This document shows, one piece after another, positions 29,441 through 34,856 of a stretch of 34,856 nt of DNA. Numbering within the stretch: the stretch's first letter is position 1; each line of letters starts with the position of its first letter. Made by a program: the position numbers and the translations under genes. The stretch lies in the IMG/VR virus record IMGVR_UViG_3300022752_000211, positions 1 to 34,856 of that record. One strand, written 5' to 3'. The notes under the pieces are model-generated. The model saw nothing but the letters and a program-made list of their open reading frames with translations. It ran no database searches and was not told where the DNA came from. Origin of the DNA: a virus.

Positions 29441-29514
29441 GGTCCATTAGCTCAGTTGGTTAGAGCGCTACCCTGTCACGGTAGAGGTCGACGGTTCAAG
29501 TCCGTTATGGATCG
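29441..29514 (+). tRNA. tRNA-Asp (anticodon GTC)
   Basis: Acceptor GGTCCAT/ATGGATC, D arm GCTCAGTTGGTTAGAGC, anticodon stem CTACC/GGTAG with loop CTGTCAC (GTC at 29475-29477), T arm ACGG/TTCAAGT/CCGT, discriminator G. No CCA encoded. It is transcribed in the same direction as the DUF932 gene and probably processed from its message. Confidence 0.94.
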
Positions 29515-29580
29515 CAAAGCCCCCAGAGGTGAAGGCCATTTAGCTCTCTTACGGCATGTATATAAAAAGCCCCGAAATCC

Positions 29581-29609
29581 TTGATAATGTCAGTTGACTC
29601 TGCTACAAT
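29581..29609 (+). promoter_or_regulatory. Early promoter module 10
   Basis: TTGATA (29581-29586), ATGTCAGT directly after, TACAAT (29604-29609) preceded by TGC; -35/-10 spacing 17 bp. AACGAAAGGAAT follows. Confidence 0.72.
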
Positions 29610-29634
29610 TGCGCTAATTAACGAAAGGAATAAT

Positions 29635-30393
29635 ATGCCTAACTGGGTGTATAACACATTAACAATCCAAGGACCTAAGTCTGAGATAGATTTTATCAAA
29701 GATAAACTTAACGAGCCATTTATGGTATGGCACGATAGTTGGAATATGGAAACTATGAAAATGGAAGTAACAGAATCAACTTACTCTAATCCTGTCTTTG
29801 CATTTTGGAATATACATTCTCCACTACAAGACGGTATTACAATGCAAGAATATGTTCAACAGCCTACACGACTAGGAACAGACACGAGTGCACCTGACTG
29901 GTTTGCTAAAGAGGTAGCACATGCTAAAACTCAGAAAGATTGGTATTCATGGAATACATCTAACTGGGGAACAAAATGGGATGTCGCCGTAGCAGACAAA
30001 GATGAATATCCTGATACTGAATTACTTGAGTATACATCAGAGGGTGATGATAACTGGCTAGTATATAAATATAACACTGCTTGGTCACCTGCTGTAACTA
30101 TATTAACTAAACTAAGTAATCTTATTCCTAACTCTTTACTAACCCTTGAATTTGAGGAAGAGACAGGTTGGGGTGGAGAATATGAGATTGTCCGTGGTGA
30201 AGTTAAAGAGAATCTAGAATATACCAATATGTGCTATGCCTGCCAATCCTATGACACAATAGATTATTGTGAAGAGGGATGTGGGGAATTCTGTTCATCT
30301 TGCAACGAGGGTAGTTGGAGAGATGATAAGGCTATGGCAGAATGTCAGACCCATAAGATATACTTAGCCACTACCGAAACGAAAGGGAACTAA
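29635..30393 (+). CDS. YubB/DUF1281-like protein with C-terminal Cys cluster
   Basis: A protein of 252 residues from the ATG at 29635, which has AACGAAAGGAAT upstream. MPNWVYNTLTIQG is the hallmark start of DUF1281-type (ferredoxin-like fold) proteins on phages and plasmids; SPAVTILTKLSNLIPNSLLT followed by EEETGWGGEYEI is the second hallmark. Residues about 198-232 hold eight Cys (CYACQSYDTIDYCEEG...CSSC), a probable zinc-binding addition. Function unknown. TAATG overlap with the next gene. Confidence 0.85.
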   Translation: MPNWVYNTLTIQGPKSEIDFIKDKLNEPFMVWHDSWNMETMKMEVTESTYSNPVFAFWNIHSPLQDGITMQEYVQQPTRLGTDTSAPDWFAKEVAHAKTQKDWYSWNTSNWGTKWDVAVADKDEYPDTELLEYTSEGDDNWLVYKYNTAWSPAVTILTKLSNLIPNSLLTLEFEEETGWGGEYEIVRGEVKENLEYTNMCYACQSYDTIDYCEEGCGEFCSSCNEGSWRDDKAMAECQTHKIYLATTETKGN

Positions 30394-30845
30394 TGTCAAT
30401 AGAAACATATAATCCTAATCTACTTGTAACTTACAAGAAGATTGCAGGAACCTATGCAGCACCTGAAGAGCCTGAATATATTACAGATAAAGTAGTACAA
30501 ATTGAATGGGATCTAGATCAAGCCCGTCGAGTTGTAGAAAACTTTAATAATCTTAAAGGTAAAGTTAGCCAATTGGAAGATCTTCTAATTGAATTGTATA
30601 ATCCTAATTATACAAAAGAAGAAGCGCTTCAACAAATAGCAGAACTGTTTGACTTTGAACTATCAAAGACTGTTACTGTAACTGGAACTATTGAATTCGA
30701 AGTAACAGTTCAGGTTCCACTTGATGACGTAGAAAACTTTGACGCTCATTACAAACTTGGTGATGAACTTTCATTAACAGCATATGGCGACGATGTTGAA
30801 ATAAATACTTGGTCAATCCAAGACACAGATGTGGATTGGGACTAA
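30393..30845 (+). CDS. Conserved early protein with coiled coil
   Basis: A protein of 150 residues. Residues 38-65 form a helix (QARRVVENFNNLKGKVSQLE), then a YTKEEALQQIAELFDFELSK helix and an acidic beta stretch (TVTVTGTIEFEVTVQVPLDD...YGDDVEINTW). The order (coiled coil, LFxFELxKTVxVxGTIxFExxVxVPL) is familiar from actinophages. Function unknown. AACGAAAGGGAA lies just before the start and shares 12 bases with the complement of the small RNA at 31867. Confidence 0.78.
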   Translation: MSIETYNPNLLVTYKKIAGTYAAPEEPEYITDKVVQIEWDLDQARRVVENFNNLKGKVSQLEDLLIELYNPNYTKEEALQQIAELFDFELSKTVTVTGTIEFEVTVQVPLDDVENFDAHYKLGDELSLTAYGDDVEINTWSIQDTDVDWD

Positions 30846-31084
30846 TGTTTTATAAATTAAAAGCAGATTCATCCAGGGCGTTCCATTTTTCTATATGGGA
30901 CGCCGAGGTTGGTGGATTAGATCCTGATTCATACAACAAAGAAACATTGACTTTCGAAATAGGAACTGGTAACATTGAGAAGGTAACTAGATTAATATCT
31001 AAGCATCAACTTAAGGTTTTAGTCGAAAGTAAATATGCTGATAACGAATTGGCATATAGATATGATAGGATGTTAAATGTCTGA
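30845..31084 (+). CDS. Small early protein
   Basis: A protein of 79 residues from the ATG that overlaps the previous stop. MFYKLKADSSRAFHFSIWDA, then a beta-rich middle and VTRLISKHQLKVLVESKYAD. No family recognised. Confidence 0.65.
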   Translation: MFYKLKADSSRAFHFSIWDAEVGGLDPDSYNKETLTFEIGTGNIEKVTRLISKHQLKVLVESKYADNELAYRYDRMLNV

Positions 31085-31223
31085 TTATAAAGATGGATTC
31101 CAAGAAGGCTATAAGTTTGCCCGTGAAGAAATGATTGAGAAGTTACGGGAGATTGATATCGCTGACATTGATTCATGGTTATTAGATAGACTATCAGACA
31201 TGATTGAAAGTAATAAACTATGA
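31077..31223 (+). CDS. Small helical early protein
   Basis: A protein of 48 residues, MSDYKDGFQEGYKFAREEMI then EKLREIDIADIDSWLLDRLS: the YxDGFxEGYxxAREE start is common in short phage proteins. It overlaps both neighbours (8 and 4 bases). Confidence 0.68.
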   Translation: MSDYKDGFQEGYKFAREEMIEKLREIDIADIDSWLLDRLSDMIESNKL

Positions 31224-31444
31224 GCGAATGGGTTAAATGCGATTCTTGTCCAGCTCAGGCTAAATGGATAATCAGATTTGTTAATAAGTCAGATGTAGAT
31301 ACAGTGGGAGGGCTTACATCAAATGAGCTCAGCTTCTGTAGCCACCATTTAAACAAGAATAAACAGGCTCTTGACAAAGTAACACTAGAAATAGTAGAAT
31401 TAAATAAAAAGGAAAAAGTCCCTCAACTAGAAAAGGCGGTTTAA
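31220..31444 (+). CDS. DUF7455-like small zinc protein
   Basis: A protein of 74 residues. Cys7-x2-Cys10 in KCDSCPAQAKW and LSFCSHHLNKNKQAL near residue 40 match the CDxCPAxAxV...LxFCxHHxxK layout of DUF7455, a family I know mainly from actinobacteria and their phages. One Cys-x-His-His knuckle plus the CxxC would hold one zinc. It is one of the better clues to the host group. Confidence 0.8.
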   Translation: MSEWVKCDSCPAQAKWIIRFVNKSDVDTVGGLTSNELSFCSHHLNKNKQALDKVTLEIVELNKKEKVPQLEKAV

Positions 31445-31445
31445 A

Positions 31446-31850
31446 ATGGGAGATAGAGCAAACTACGTATTCGTAGACGGAGCAGGCGATACCATATGTC
31501 TATACGGACACTGGGCTGGATATAACATGTTAGGTAAATTGGCGGATGCTGTCATTGCTGCCCGTCCCCGTTGGACAGATGAATCATATGCTACACGCAT
31601 TGCGATCAGTCAATTAATTGGAGACCAATGGAATATGGAAACAGGCTGGGGTCTTCAAGTAAATTCAATCGGAGATAACGAGCACAAGATTGCTGTTATC
31701 AACTGGAAAGATCAAACGTTCTCGCTACACGAGCAAGACGATCACCGAAACCTTGAAAACAAAGTTCTTGGTATGAAGAATGAAGCAATCTTTACCATGG
31801 ACCTATCGGCATTTTGTGAGAAGTATGCATTGGAAAGACTACTCGTTTAA
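31446..31850 (+). CDS. Conserved early protein (MGDRANYVFV family)
   Basis: A protein of 134 residues. MGDRANYVFVDGAGDTICLY-GHWAG is the hallmark start of a small family found in phages and actinobacteria; TRIAISQLIGDQWNMETGWGL fits its middle. Function unknown. It starts 2 bases after the previous stop. The -10 box of the small RNA promoter lies just after its stop codon. Confidence 0.82.
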   Translation: MGDRANYVFVDGAGDTICLYGHWAGYNMLGKLADAVIAARPRWTDESYATRIAISQLIGDQWNMETGWGLQVNSIGDNEHKIAVINWKDQTFSLHEQDDHRNLENKVLGMKNEAIFTMDLSAFCEKYALERLLV

Positions 31851-31855
31851 TATGA

Positions 31856-31861
31856 TATAAT
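31856..31861 (+). promoter_or_regulatory. Extended -10 promoter for the 31867 RNA
   Basis: TGATATAAT: TGA then TATAAT (31856-31861), an extended -10; the -35 position (GAAAGA) is poor. The predicted start is 31867-31868. Confidence 0.6.
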
Positions 31862-31866
31862 TTGAA

Positions 31867-31999
31867 TAGGCCCTGTGCCTATTTATATAAATGGTGCATC
31901 TCCTCTAGATGCTAAGTAAGGCAGGTTTTCCCTTTCGTTGAGGTCCTAGCAGCCATTTATCTTAGCCCCCGTGATCCCATACACGGGGGCTTCTCTTTT
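31867..31999 (+). ncRNA. Predicted regulatory small RNA complementary to early ribosome sites
   Basis: The roughly 130-nt transcript is not coding. It can fold as: hairpin AATAGGC/CCTGT/GCCTATT (31865-31883); an 8-bp long-range stem ATAAATGG (31887-31894) with CCATTTAT (31953-31960) that encloses hairpin GCATCT/CCTCT/AGATGC (31896-31912) and the stretch GTTTTCCCTTTCGTTGAGG; and a terminator GCCCCCGTG/ATCCCATA/CACGGGGGC with TTCTCTTTT (31965-31999). CCCTTTCGTT (31930-31939) is the exact complement of AACGAAAGGG, the leader sequence of the early genes. The CCTCT loop is complementary to AGAGG. It probably base-pairs with early mRNAs; this is inference. No known RNA family is recognised. Confidence 0.62.
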
Positions 32000-32100
32000 G
32001 CGCTCACGGGTGAGGGTAGCATATGTTGTTTACGAGAGTCAAATATATTTCCTGGAAATCTCAAAGCTTGGACATGTGGTGTGAAACACACCTATATTCT
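32000..32100. other. Gap with dispersed motif copies and CRP-like dyad
   Basis: TTTACGAGAGTCAAATATATTT then CCTGGAAATCTC match the gaps at 34340 and 29537, and TGTGGTGTGAAACACA (32075-32090) matches TGTGA-N6-ACACA except for one base. No gene is seen. Confidence 0.5.
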
Positions 32101-32101
32101 A

Positions 32102-32130
32102 TATACAATGTCAGTGGCATGTTATATAAT
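32102..32130 (+). promoter_or_regulatory. Early promoter module 11
   Basis: TATACA (32102-32107), ATGTCAGT (32108-32115), TATAAT (32125-32130): 17-bp spacing. AACGAAAGGATT before the start at 32157. Confidence 0.72.
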
Positions 32131-32156
32131 TAAGCCATACTAACGAAAGGATTAAA

Positions 32157-32396
32157 ATGGCAGAAGTATCATTTCTTGAAAATGAGAATCAAATGGTAAT
32201 TGACGCAGAACTGCAAGCAATTGCAGAACAATTACTAGATGACTGGATGAATGAAAATCTAAATGAAGGTACATTCTATGCTGATTGGTGTATTGCTGAT
32301 AGGGTAGATAGTAATTACTTGAAAGGTAGATTTAATAAACATTATAATTTAACATCTACAGATGAACATTATATTGAATATGATGAGGAGAAATAA
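32157..32396 (+). CDS. Small acidic early protein
   Basis: A protein of 79 residues, MAEVSFLENENQMVIDAELQ... with QLLDDWMNENLNEGTFYADW; very acidic. It starts the last early operon, and its stop overlaps the next ATG. No family recognised. Confidence 0.68.
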   Translation: MAEVSFLENENQMVIDAELQAIAEQLLDDWMNENLNEGTFYADWCIADRVDSNYLKGRFNKHYNLTSTDEHYIEYDEEK

Positions 32397-32572
32397 TGTT
32401 AGGTTATACATATAAGGATATACAAGCATTTGGTAATAGTTTAACTTGGGCTATTGATACCGCCAAAATCCAGGGGGATGAGCAAAACTATAAACAATTA
32501 CTAATAGTATGGGACTTCTTTGAGGGCCTACTAGCAGAAGGGTACATAGATGAAAACACATTCTATGGATAA
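32396..32572 (+). CDS. Small early protein
   Basis: A protein of 58 residues, MLGYTYKDIQAFGNSLTWAI..., then NYKQLLIVWDFFEGLLAEGY. Helical, with a conserved-looking FxxSLxxAIxxAKxxGDEQNY that reminds of small phage helical proteins. TAATG coupled. Confidence 0.66.
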   Translation: MLGYTYKDIQAFGNSLTWAIDTAKIQGDEQNYKQLLIVWDFFEGLLAEGYIDENTFYG

Positions 32573-32744
32573 GTTAATTGAATATATGAAAATACACTTA
32601 ATTAGTCTTAATCAAGATAGAGACCCATTAGATAAAAGCCCTGAAGATATTATATTTATAGAAGGAAAAATACATGCAACTGAACATTTAATGTCAGTGG
32701 CTACTGATATAATGAATGATGATTTCCAAGGGAAAGGTTATTAA
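32550..32744 (+). CDS. Small early protein
   Basis: A protein of 64 residues, MKTHSMDKLIEYMKIHLISL..., with PLDKSPEDIIFIEGKIHATE. AGAAGGG 8 bases before supports this ATG over the one at 32565. It overlaps the previous gene by 23 bases. Its EGxIxAxxHLM end resembles the next product's FEGRMDALTEIY, so they may be distant paralogues. Confidence 0.66.
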   Translation: MKTHSMDKLIEYMKIHLISLNQDRDPLDKSPEDIIFIEGKIHATEHLMSVATDIMNDDFQGKGY

Positions 32745-33001
32745 TGATTAATATTAATGGCAAACTTGAACCCCGTCTTCAAAAGCTTGTAGACATGGGT
32801 GAGACAGGTACAGACATCATGCATGGACATATGAAGAATCTAATGTATGAATGTGAAACTAAACTATTAGAAATAGGTGATTCTGATAATATTGCAGATA
32901 AATTCTATTTTGAAGGACGTATGGACGCATTGACAGAAATATACATTATGACGTATAATTTATCATTCGCTATCAACGAAAGGGCTAAACAACGTGGATA
33001 A
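32744..33001 (+). CDS. Small early protein
   Basis: A protein of 85 residues, MININGKLEPRLQKLVDMGE..., helical, with NIADKFYFEGRMDALTEIYI. TAATG-coupled to the previous gene. No known function. Confidence 0.66.
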   Translation: MININGKLEPRLQKLVDMGETGTDIMHGHMKNLMYECETKLLEIGDSDNIADKFYFEGRMDALTEIYIMTYNLSFAINERAKQRG

Positions 33002-33434
33002 TGCACAACATGACCGTAGTGTCAAGATTAGAATGCAATTGGACCAAATTGTAAATACTTTAAATGGCATAGATGTTCCAATGTCATTAGTATGGCTTTG
33101 GGTATGGGATGTTATCAGAGATAAGTATACAACTTATGAAACTACATCTGAATGGAATGATTTTGTAATTACTGAAGGTATTACTCTGGATAATATCTGG
33201 GAGAAACTCTGGGAAAACCCGCCTTCCGAATTTACCCTTGAATATGGGGCAGAGTATGTTGATGAGGCTATAACAGATTGGATGTTAGAAAACGGCTTCC
33301 TTGCCGTGCTAGACGATGACGGCTGGCTAAATGACGAGGATTCTGATGATGAATCAGATAACACAACTGAATATGGAACGCAAGAAGCAGACTTCAAGGC
33401 GGAGCCTGTAGTATTAGAAGGGTCAACACAATGA
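32994..33434 (+). CDS. Early protein with acidic tail, GTG start
   Basis: A protein of 146 residues starting with GTG, 9 bases after AACGAAAGGG, which lies inside the end of the previous gene. VPMSLVWLWVWDVIRDKYTT and SEWNDFVITEGITLDNIWEKL suggest a helical domain; residues about 107-130 are almost all Asp/Glu (DDDGWLNDEDSDDESDN). A highly acidic tail may bind a basic host protein. No family recognised. Confidence 0.7.
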   Translation: MDNAQHDRSVKIRMQLDQIVNTLNGIDVPMSLVWLWVWDVIRDKYTTYETTSEWNDFVITEGITLDNIWEKLWENPPSEFTLEYGAEYVDEAITDWMLENGFLAVLDDDGWLNDEDSDDESDNTTEYGTQEADFKAEPVVLEGSTQ

Positions 33435-33574
33435 CAACAAAGCGTGAATATCTAAAAACCAAGGGCATTACAGTGGGCAAGCGTGGTCGCTTCTCAGGTG
33501 CTGCTAAGCAAGCTCTGTCAGAGGCAGAGAAGAACGGCGTCAAGTTTACTGCAGAAGTTAAACTAACTAAGTAA
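33431..33574 (+). CDS. Small basic protein (GRGRFS motif)
   Basis: A protein of 47 residues, MTTKREYLKTKGITVGKRGR then FSGAAKQALSEAEKNGVKFT. The REYLxxxGxxxGxRGRFSxxAKxAL pattern is familiar from small actinobacterial and phage proteins related to the Lsr2-type nucleoid group; DNA binding is plausible but not shown. ATGA overlap with the previous gene. Confidence 0.7.
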   Translation: MTTKREYLKTKGITVGKRGRFSGAAKQALSEAEKNGVKFTAEVKLTK

Positions 33575-33584
33575 ACAATAAATA

Positions 33585-33634
33585 TTGGAGAGGGTTGACG
33601 AGCCCCCAAATCGTTGACCTTCTCCAACCTTTTT
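33585..33634 (+). terminator. Long terminator hairpin overlapping a promoter
   Basis: TTGGAGA..GACGA / loop / TCGT..TCTCCAA with a few central mismatches gives a long stem (33585-33627) followed by CCTTTTT. The right arm contains TTGACC, the -35 of the next promoter. Confidence 0.75.
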
Positions 33635-33642
33635 GGTATAAT
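33614..33642 (+). promoter_or_regulatory. Promoter of the last two early genes
   Basis: TTGACC (33614-33619), 17 bp, TATAAT (33637-33642). No TGTCAG box, and the leader is ATGAAAGGCGG, so it differs from the common early module. Confidence 0.72.
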
Positions 33643-33659
33643 CTTTATGAAAGGCGGAC

Positions 33660-33929
33660 ATGGCTAAAAAAACAGATGAAGAAAAAATCGCAGAACAATT
33701 AGCAAAAGTGTTAGACAACCATTGGTTTAATCCAATGATATGCGCTAACATAATTGTAAATAACTTTCCTCTATATACCCAAGATAGACTTATGGAGTTG
33801 ATGAAGGAAATTATTAGATATCAGGCTGGCAACTTTGAACCTTATTGGGCCGAAGGCATTACCTCTGAGGCTCTTATGCTATCGAGCCACCTTGCTGAGG
33901 TTATAGAATTGCATGAGCCTACCGCATGA
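33660..33929 (+). CDS. Small early protein
   Basis: A protein of 89 residues, MAKKTDEEKIAEQLAKVLDN..., helical. NHWFNPMICANIIVNNFPLY and FEPYWAEGITSEALMLSSHL are seen, but no family. Ribosome site GAAAGGCGG, 4 bases before ATG. Confidence 0.68.
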   Translation: MAKKTDEEKIAEQLAKVLDNHWFNPMICANIIVNNFPLYTQDRLMELMKEIIRYQAGNFEPYWAEGITSEALMLSSHLAEVIELHEPTA

Positions 33930-34117
33930 CCAAATCTACGGGATCATCTCAACGTAAGCCGAAGAAATGGGAGGACACAAAGCGGGGTAGAGATAAGAAT
34001 CATGCCCTAACCGCTTTCCGTAAATGGAAGAAAATAGAGAAGGCAAAAAAGCTGGCGGAACAAGATAGATACAATACCCTATGTGGTCCAGTAACCGTAA
34101 CACGTATAACTAAATAA
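33926..34117 (+). CDS. Small basic protein
   Basis: A protein of 63 residues, MTKSTGSSQRKPKKWEDTKR..., more than a third Lys/Arg, with a basic helix (HALTAFRKWKKIEKAKKLAE). Nucleic-acid binding is possible. ATGA-coupled. Last clear gene of the early block. Confidence 0.66.
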   Translation: MTKSTGSSQRKPKKWEDTKRGRDKNHALTAFRKWKKIEKAKKLAEQDRYNTLCGPVTVTRITK

Positions 34118-34637
34118 CAAAACATATTGGGACAGTATGTCCGATTTGTACTATATGTACATCTTGGATATATATGTCCCATTTGTTATATCTGAGTAAG
34201 GGCAGAATATCTCCTTTACGACAAGCTATAAAAAATCCCTGAAAATCTAGGATAATTTAATATAAATGTATATTAATCTTATTAAACATATATAGAATAT
34301 AACAAAATATATATAAAATATGGCAGAATATGTGGGCAAATATATGCCTTTACGAGACATGTTTATATATCCTGGAACACATTTATATAACATATATATA
34401 ACATATGGTCCAAAGCTCTTGACAATATGGGTAATATATGCCATGTGCCCTACATGTGGAGCATTATGGGGAGTTGTGGGGATCGCTCAATAACATGTAT
34501 ATATATCTGAGTATATATCAATAGTATTTACTAATAAATTAATAGTATTTACTTTCATAGAATACTGATAGATATGGCTCTAAAAAGGCTTTAAAGGGGG
34601 TTTAGAGAGATGTATATGAAAGGGGGGAAGCTAGGAT
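34118..34637. other. AT-rich non-coding region with repeats
   Basis: No convincing gene. Contains ATGTCCGATTTGT (34137-34149) and a variant (34174-34186), two copies of a GGCAGAATAT...CCTTTACGA unit (34202 and 34322), many TATATA runs, and CCCTGAAAATC/CCTGGAACAC motifs. It marks the right end of the early block. Confidence 0.6.
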
Positions 34638-34656
34638 ATGGAGCATATTTTAGCCA

Positions 34657-34856
34657 TTAGTATGGAGTTTCTCCAGACTCTTTGGCTATGGCTATTTGCT
34701 CTATTTGCCATGTATGTAGTATATCGATCTGATTCTGAGTATATAGACATGAACTACATAGTGAATATATGAGATCCCTTTTACTATATAGATATAGTTC
34801 CTTATTGAGATTACATACGTTACAGTTCACTTCAGTTCCCACCTTATTTACAACTA
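34657..34856 (-). CDS. Zinc-ribbon protein fragment (N-terminus may lie beyond window)
   Basis: From GTG at 34842 the product has 61 residues: NCNVCNLNKELYLYSKRD...SLCSSCLY with two CxxC pairs, as in recombination endonuclease VII/HNH-type zinc ribbons. The frame is open upstream to the window edge (34856), so the true start may lie outside. Strand and position are opposite to the early block. A plus-strand frame at 34638 overlaps it, and only one is likely real. Confidence 0.55.
   Translation of the reverse strand, partial: VVNKVGTEVNCNVCNLNKELYLYSKRDLIYSLCSSCLYTQNQIDILHTWQIEQIAIAKESGETPY

Noticed and set aside
29581-29634. N-terminal extension of the YubB-like protein
   Set aside because: It would be translated from the promoter itself; family members start with MPNWVYN.
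33134-33397. Minus-strand Ser-rich frame of 87 residues
   Set aside because: Antisense to the acidic-tail gene; composition is the mirror of Asp/Glu codons.
34638-34772. Plus-strand small membrane protein of 44 residues starting MEHILAISMEFLQTLW
   Set aside because: It has a hydrophobic helix and GGGGGGAAG upstream, but the minus-strand zinc-ribbon frame with two CxxC pairs is more convincing; both cannot easily be real.

Overview
The window is part of the genome of a tailed double-stranded DNA phage. It carries tail-fibre genes, a holin, a lysozyme-like enzyme, phage-encoded tRNAs and a long array of tiny early genes. The DNA is AT-rich. The likely host is an actinobacterium, possibly a low-GC aquatic one. 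This is inference from small genes that resemble actinophage families (DUF7455-like zinc ribbon, GP88, DUF932, the MPNWVYN family), from promoter/ATG arrangements that predict leaderless mRNAs, and from CRP/GlxR-like sites. No host gene is present.

Left block (1-17494, all minus strand). From right to left along transcription: a GT4-type glycosyltransferase, a vitamin B12-dependent ribonucleotide reductase, a holin with two starts, then a run of tail-fibre and baseplate-periphery proteins. The run ends in an unusual FN3 / Pro-Phe-Tyr repeat / Hint-domain protein. After a terminator, a consensus promoter (TTGACA-17-TATAAT) drives at least six genes joined by 1-base TAATG/TAGTG overlaps or very short gaps. 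Four are 2-oxoglutarate/Fe(II) oxygenases of prolyl-4-hydroxylase type (one cut by the window edge). Two are paralogous DUF6065-like proteins.

Middle block (17495-22928, mixed strands). A divergent promoter with a 15-bp palindrome starts a plus-strand lysozyme operon. Then come a fifth 2OG oxygenase, a small structured RNA with its own promoter and terminator (19813-19888), tiny leaderless genes, a GT32 glycosyltransferase, tRNA-Glu, tRNA-Asn and an SGNH-like protein.

Right block (23264-34117, all plus strand). About 35 mostly very short genes lie in several transcription units. Most units start with one promoter module: ATGTCAGT or TTGTCGG, exactly 11 bp, then TATAAT, followed by the leader AACGAAAGGAAA before the start codon. 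Intergenic gaps carry related repeats: a CCCACA/TGTGGG hairpin, a CRP-like TGTGA-N6-ACACA dyad, CCCTGGAAAT and GGCGTGTCG. One gap (24370-24545) looks like a replication origin. tRNA-Asp lies inside this block.

The observation I rate highest is a structured RNA at 31867-31999 with its own promoter and terminator. It contains CCCUUUCGUU, the exact complement of the AACGAAAGG leader found before more than ten early genes, plus a hairpin loop CCUCU complementary to Shine-Dalgarno sequence. It could be a phage small RNA that shuts off or times translation of the whole early gene set. This is a hypothesis from sequence only.
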